The notes beneath the pieces are model-generated. The model ran no database searches. It was not told where the DNA came from and was given only the letters and a program-made list of their open reading frames with translations. 23,500 nucleotides of DNA from an uncultured Ruminococcus sp. Its GTDB lineage: Bacteria; Bacillota; Clostridia; Oscillospirales; Ruminococcaceae. The stretch is from assembly GCA_946186215.1 (NCBI GenBank), contig CAMHMM010000005.1, forward strand, positions 1-23,500, read 5' to 3'. Shown in pieces: positions 21,789-23,500 of the stretch. The position numbers and the translations under genes were made by a program. The number at the start of each line of letters is the position of its first letter. Position 1 is the stretch's first letter.

Positions 21789-22343
21789 TTGAAGGTCATC
21801 ATCATAAGACACGGCGAGGTCGATCTCCCGCGCAGCAAATACTGTACATCAGATACATTTGACAAGGAGTGCAGTGGGTACGACAAAGCACCGCTCAGAA
21901 AAGCATCCTACAGCATCCCGGCAGACACATATCGGGATATATACATAAGCGGGCTTTCCAGAACATTTGATACCGCGCTGGCAATCTTCCCCGGCCGCAG
22001 CTTCAGAAAAACACAGCTGATAAACGAGGTACCGCTCAGATCGGGCTTTGATACAGGGATGAAGCTGCCCCTGTGGTTCTGGAACACCATCGGCAGGCTC
22101 CAGTGGCTGCTCGGCAGCAAAAGACAGCCAGAAAGCCGCCGCTTTACACAGAAGAGGGCAAGGAAATTCATCGGGATGATATGCAGAAAAGACACGGACT
22201 GCGCAGTGATAACACACGGATTTTTTATGCATACGCTGTTATCCGAAATGAAAAAAGCGGGTTTTGACATAAGCCACAGCCGTGCCGCCTATAAAAACGG
22301 GGAATATGTGATCGCAGAGCGATGCATCGGGAGGAAGTCATGA
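21789..22343 (+). CDS. Histidine phosphatase superfamily protein (phosphoglycerate mutase-like)
   Basis: A 184-residue protein that begins with the phosphohistidine motif IIIRHGEVD (Arg7, His8). ISGLSRTFDTA has Arg58, Glu80 in INEVPLRSGFD is the likely proton donor, and the second catalytic His is His143 in AVITHGFFM. All four pocket residues are present, so it should be an active phosphatase or mutase; the substrate is unknown. The start codon is TTG, supported by AAAGGAG about 9 bp upstream and by the position of RHG. Its stop overlaps the ATG of the EFR1 gene (ATGA), so the two are translationally coupled. The codon pattern is more A-rich than in the neighbours. Confidence 0.86.
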   Translation: MKVIIIRHGEVDLPRSKYCTSDTFDKECSGYDKAPLRKASYSIPADTYRDIYISGLSRTFDTALAIFPGRSFRKTQLINEVPLRSGFDTGMKLPLWFWNTIGRLQWLLGSKRQPESRRFTQKRARKFIGMICRKDTDCAVITHGFFMHTLLSEMKKAGFDISHSRAAYKNGEYVIAERCIGRKS

Positions 22344-23098
22344 CAGGTATATATTTCAGCGGAACGGGAAATTCCCGCTATGCGGCGGAAAAATTCTGCA
22401 GCGAGTTCGGTTGTGATGATGTTTATTCCATTGAGGATGCAGATATCGCAGACCGCATCCGGTCGGATGATACGATCGTGTTTGCATATCCCGTCCAGTA
22501 CAGCTCGGTGCCGAAGCTCGTGCAGGATTTTATATCGGCCAACAGCACCCTGTGGAAGGAAAAGAAGATTTTTATCATCGCCACAATGGGGCTTTTCAGC
22601 GGCGACGGCGCAGGCTGCCTGGGACGGCTGCTGCAAAAGCACGGAGCACAGATCATCGGCGGGCTGCACCTTAAAATGCCGGACAGTATAGGCGATGTCA
22701 AAGCGCTCAAACGCCCGCTTGAAACAAACAAGGAGCTTGTGCAGGATGCCTGCCGCAAGATCAGCGACTCGGCAGAACACTTAAAGGCAGGCACACCCAC
22801 GCAGGAGGGGCTGGGAGCGCTGTATCACCTTGCAGGCCTTTTCGGGCAGAGGCTGTATTTCGGCCACCACACACGAAAATACTCGGAAAAACTAAAAATA
22901 GATGCGGATAAATGCGTTGGCTGCGGCAAATGCGAAAAGCTTTGCCCGATGGAAAATATAAAGCTCAGAAGCGGCAAGGCCATATCCGGAAACAAATGTA
23001 CTATGTGCTACAGATGCATAAATCAGTGCCCGAAGCAGGCGATAACGCTTATCGGCAAAAGCGTCATCGAGCAGGGAACTATAGAAAAGTATATATAA
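22340..23098 (+). CDS. EFR1-type ferredoxin: flavodoxin-like domain plus two 4Fe-4S clusters
   Basis: A 252-residue redox protein. The N-terminal flavodoxin-like domain starts with MTGIYFSGTGNSRYAAEKF, where SGTGNSR is the FMN phosphate loop, and runs to about residue 150. A helical linker follows. The C-terminal ferredoxin domain has CVGCGKCEKLCP near residue 193 and CTMCYRCINQCP near residue 220, two complete CxxCxxCxxxCP sets for 4Fe-4S clusters. The start is chosen for GGGAGGAAGTC just before the ATG rather than one six codons earlier. It should shuttle electrons in the cytosol; the partner is not known. Coupling to the histidine phosphatase by a 4-bp overlap suggests joint function. About 10 bp after the stop, the inverted repeat cluster of the right end begins. 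Confidence 0.9.
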   Translation: MTGIYFSGTGNSRYAAEKFCSEFGCDDVYSIEDADIADRIRSDDTIVFAYPVQYSSVPKLVQDFISANSTLWKEKKIFIIATMGLFSGDGAGCLGRLLQKHGAQIIGGLHLKMPDSIGDVKALKRPLETNKELVQDACRKISDSAEHLKAGTPTQEGLGALYHLAGLFGQRLYFGHHTRKYSEKLKIDADKCVGCGKCEKLCPMENIKLRSGKAISGNKCTMCYRCINQCPKQAITLIGKSVIEQGTIEKYI

Positions 23099-23109
23099 TA
23101 TAAATATAA

Positions 23110-23500
23110 AAGTGCAGGCAACTGTCGGCCTTGCCGTCTCAAAACATCAGCAGGAATAACAGTTCCAAGCTACAAGATAAATTCTGCCCACAAATCAGAG
23201 TACGGGTAACTGCTGCGTTACGCAGGCTCTGCCTGCCTTGCCTACCCTGAAAGGGGAGGGGGACCACCGCCCACAGGCGGTGGTGGAGGGGTTAAATAAA
23301 AGCTCCGAGCCACAAGCGAACCTCTGCCCACAAATCAGCGCACGGGCAGCTGTCAGCCTTGCCGACAGGATGGGTGCAGGCTCTGCCAATCGTACAGTAT
23401 AACTTCTGCGGAAACAAAAGTTCCGAGTCACAAAACAGCGTTACCATTCAAAATAGAGTACGGGTAACATCGGCGTTTCGGCAAGTTTAAGCCAAATATT
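23110..23500 (-). repeat. Inverted palindromic repeat cluster with GC-rich tail module, cut by the window end
   Basis: At least three units, mostly reading on the minus strand. Heads lie at about 23121-23136 (GTCGGC-CTT-GCC, degenerate), 23213-23245 (CTGCG-TTA-CGCAG joined to GCAGGC-TCT-GCCTGC) and 23350-23365 (GTCAGC-CTT-GCCGAC, one mismatch). The GC-rich tail module appears inverted at 23244-23292 (ACCACCGCC...GGCGGTGGT and the CCTCCC..GGGAGG-like hairpin). Another unit continues past 23430 to the window edge. No gene is credible here. Confidence 0.78.

Overview
The window looks like chromosome of a low-to-mid GC Clostridia member, most likely Ruminococcus or a close Oscillospiraceae relative. 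This is inferred from strong AGGAGG-type ribosome sites, TTGACA-17-TATAAT promoters, a CD1247-type protein beside efp, an FMN-riboswitch-controlled RibU, an EFR1-type ferredoxin, an intracellular CE2-type esterase, and very abundant palindromic intergenic repeats. No phage, conjugative, transposase or CRISPR genes were seen. The protein genes are mostly housekeeping or metabolic; the unusual content is between the genes.

Layout. 93-3911 (+): HAD phosphatase, an AMP-forming acyl-CoA synthetase, and nicotinate phosphoribosyltransferase (pncB). 3911-4108: repeat cluster. 4140-4285: promoter and tRNA-Arg(CCG). 4567-4731: a promoter, a structured RNA and an intrinsic terminator with no ORF, a candidate small RNA. 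4818-6582 (-): a DUF1648-like membrane protein and an eight-helix membrane protein of unknown function. 6848-7782 (-): ribU behind an FMN riboswitch and its terminator. 7803-8935 (-): CD1247-type zinc-ribbon protein and elongation factor P. 9219-12477 (+): MreB-like actin, CBS-pair protein, DEDDh exonuclease with a C-terminal zinc ribbon, and NH3-dependent NAD synthetase (nadE). 12621-14634 (-): WYL-domain regulator, GyrI-like protein and VOC-fold protein, with a perfect inverted repeat over the promoter between regulator and targets. 15526-19352 (-): mraY-ftsW-CE2-type esterase-aroQ operon. 20881-23098 (+): a CPBP-like membrane protein with altered motifs, then a translationally coupled histidine phosphatase and EFR1 ferredoxin. 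23110-23500: more repeats.

Genes working together: pncB and nadE are two steps of NAD salvage from nicotinate. mraY and ftsW supply the lipid-I step and the glycan polymerase of peptidoglycan synthesis. The riboswitch and RibU form a riboflavin uptake unit. The WYL-GyrI-VOC trio looks like a small-molecule-responsive unit.

The most notable signal is a dispersed palindromic repeat family. Each unit has a head hairpin of 6 bp closed by a three-purine loop (GTCGGC-AAG-GCCGAC, GCAGGC-GGA-GCCTGC, GCGGCG-AAA-CGCCGC, GCGGGT-AAA-ACCCGC, GCCGGT-AAG-ACCGGC). Arm sequences change between copies but stay complementary. The head is followed by a body resembling ACCCGTGCGTTCATTTG...GGTAACGCT...AGCTCGGAGCTTTTATTT. 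Units sit on or directly after the stop codons of pncB, mreB, nadE and aroQ, oriented with the gene. Two long gene-free regions (14640-15525 and 19456-20800) also carry two copies of a roughly 337-bp element with a long imperfect stem, linked to these repeats.
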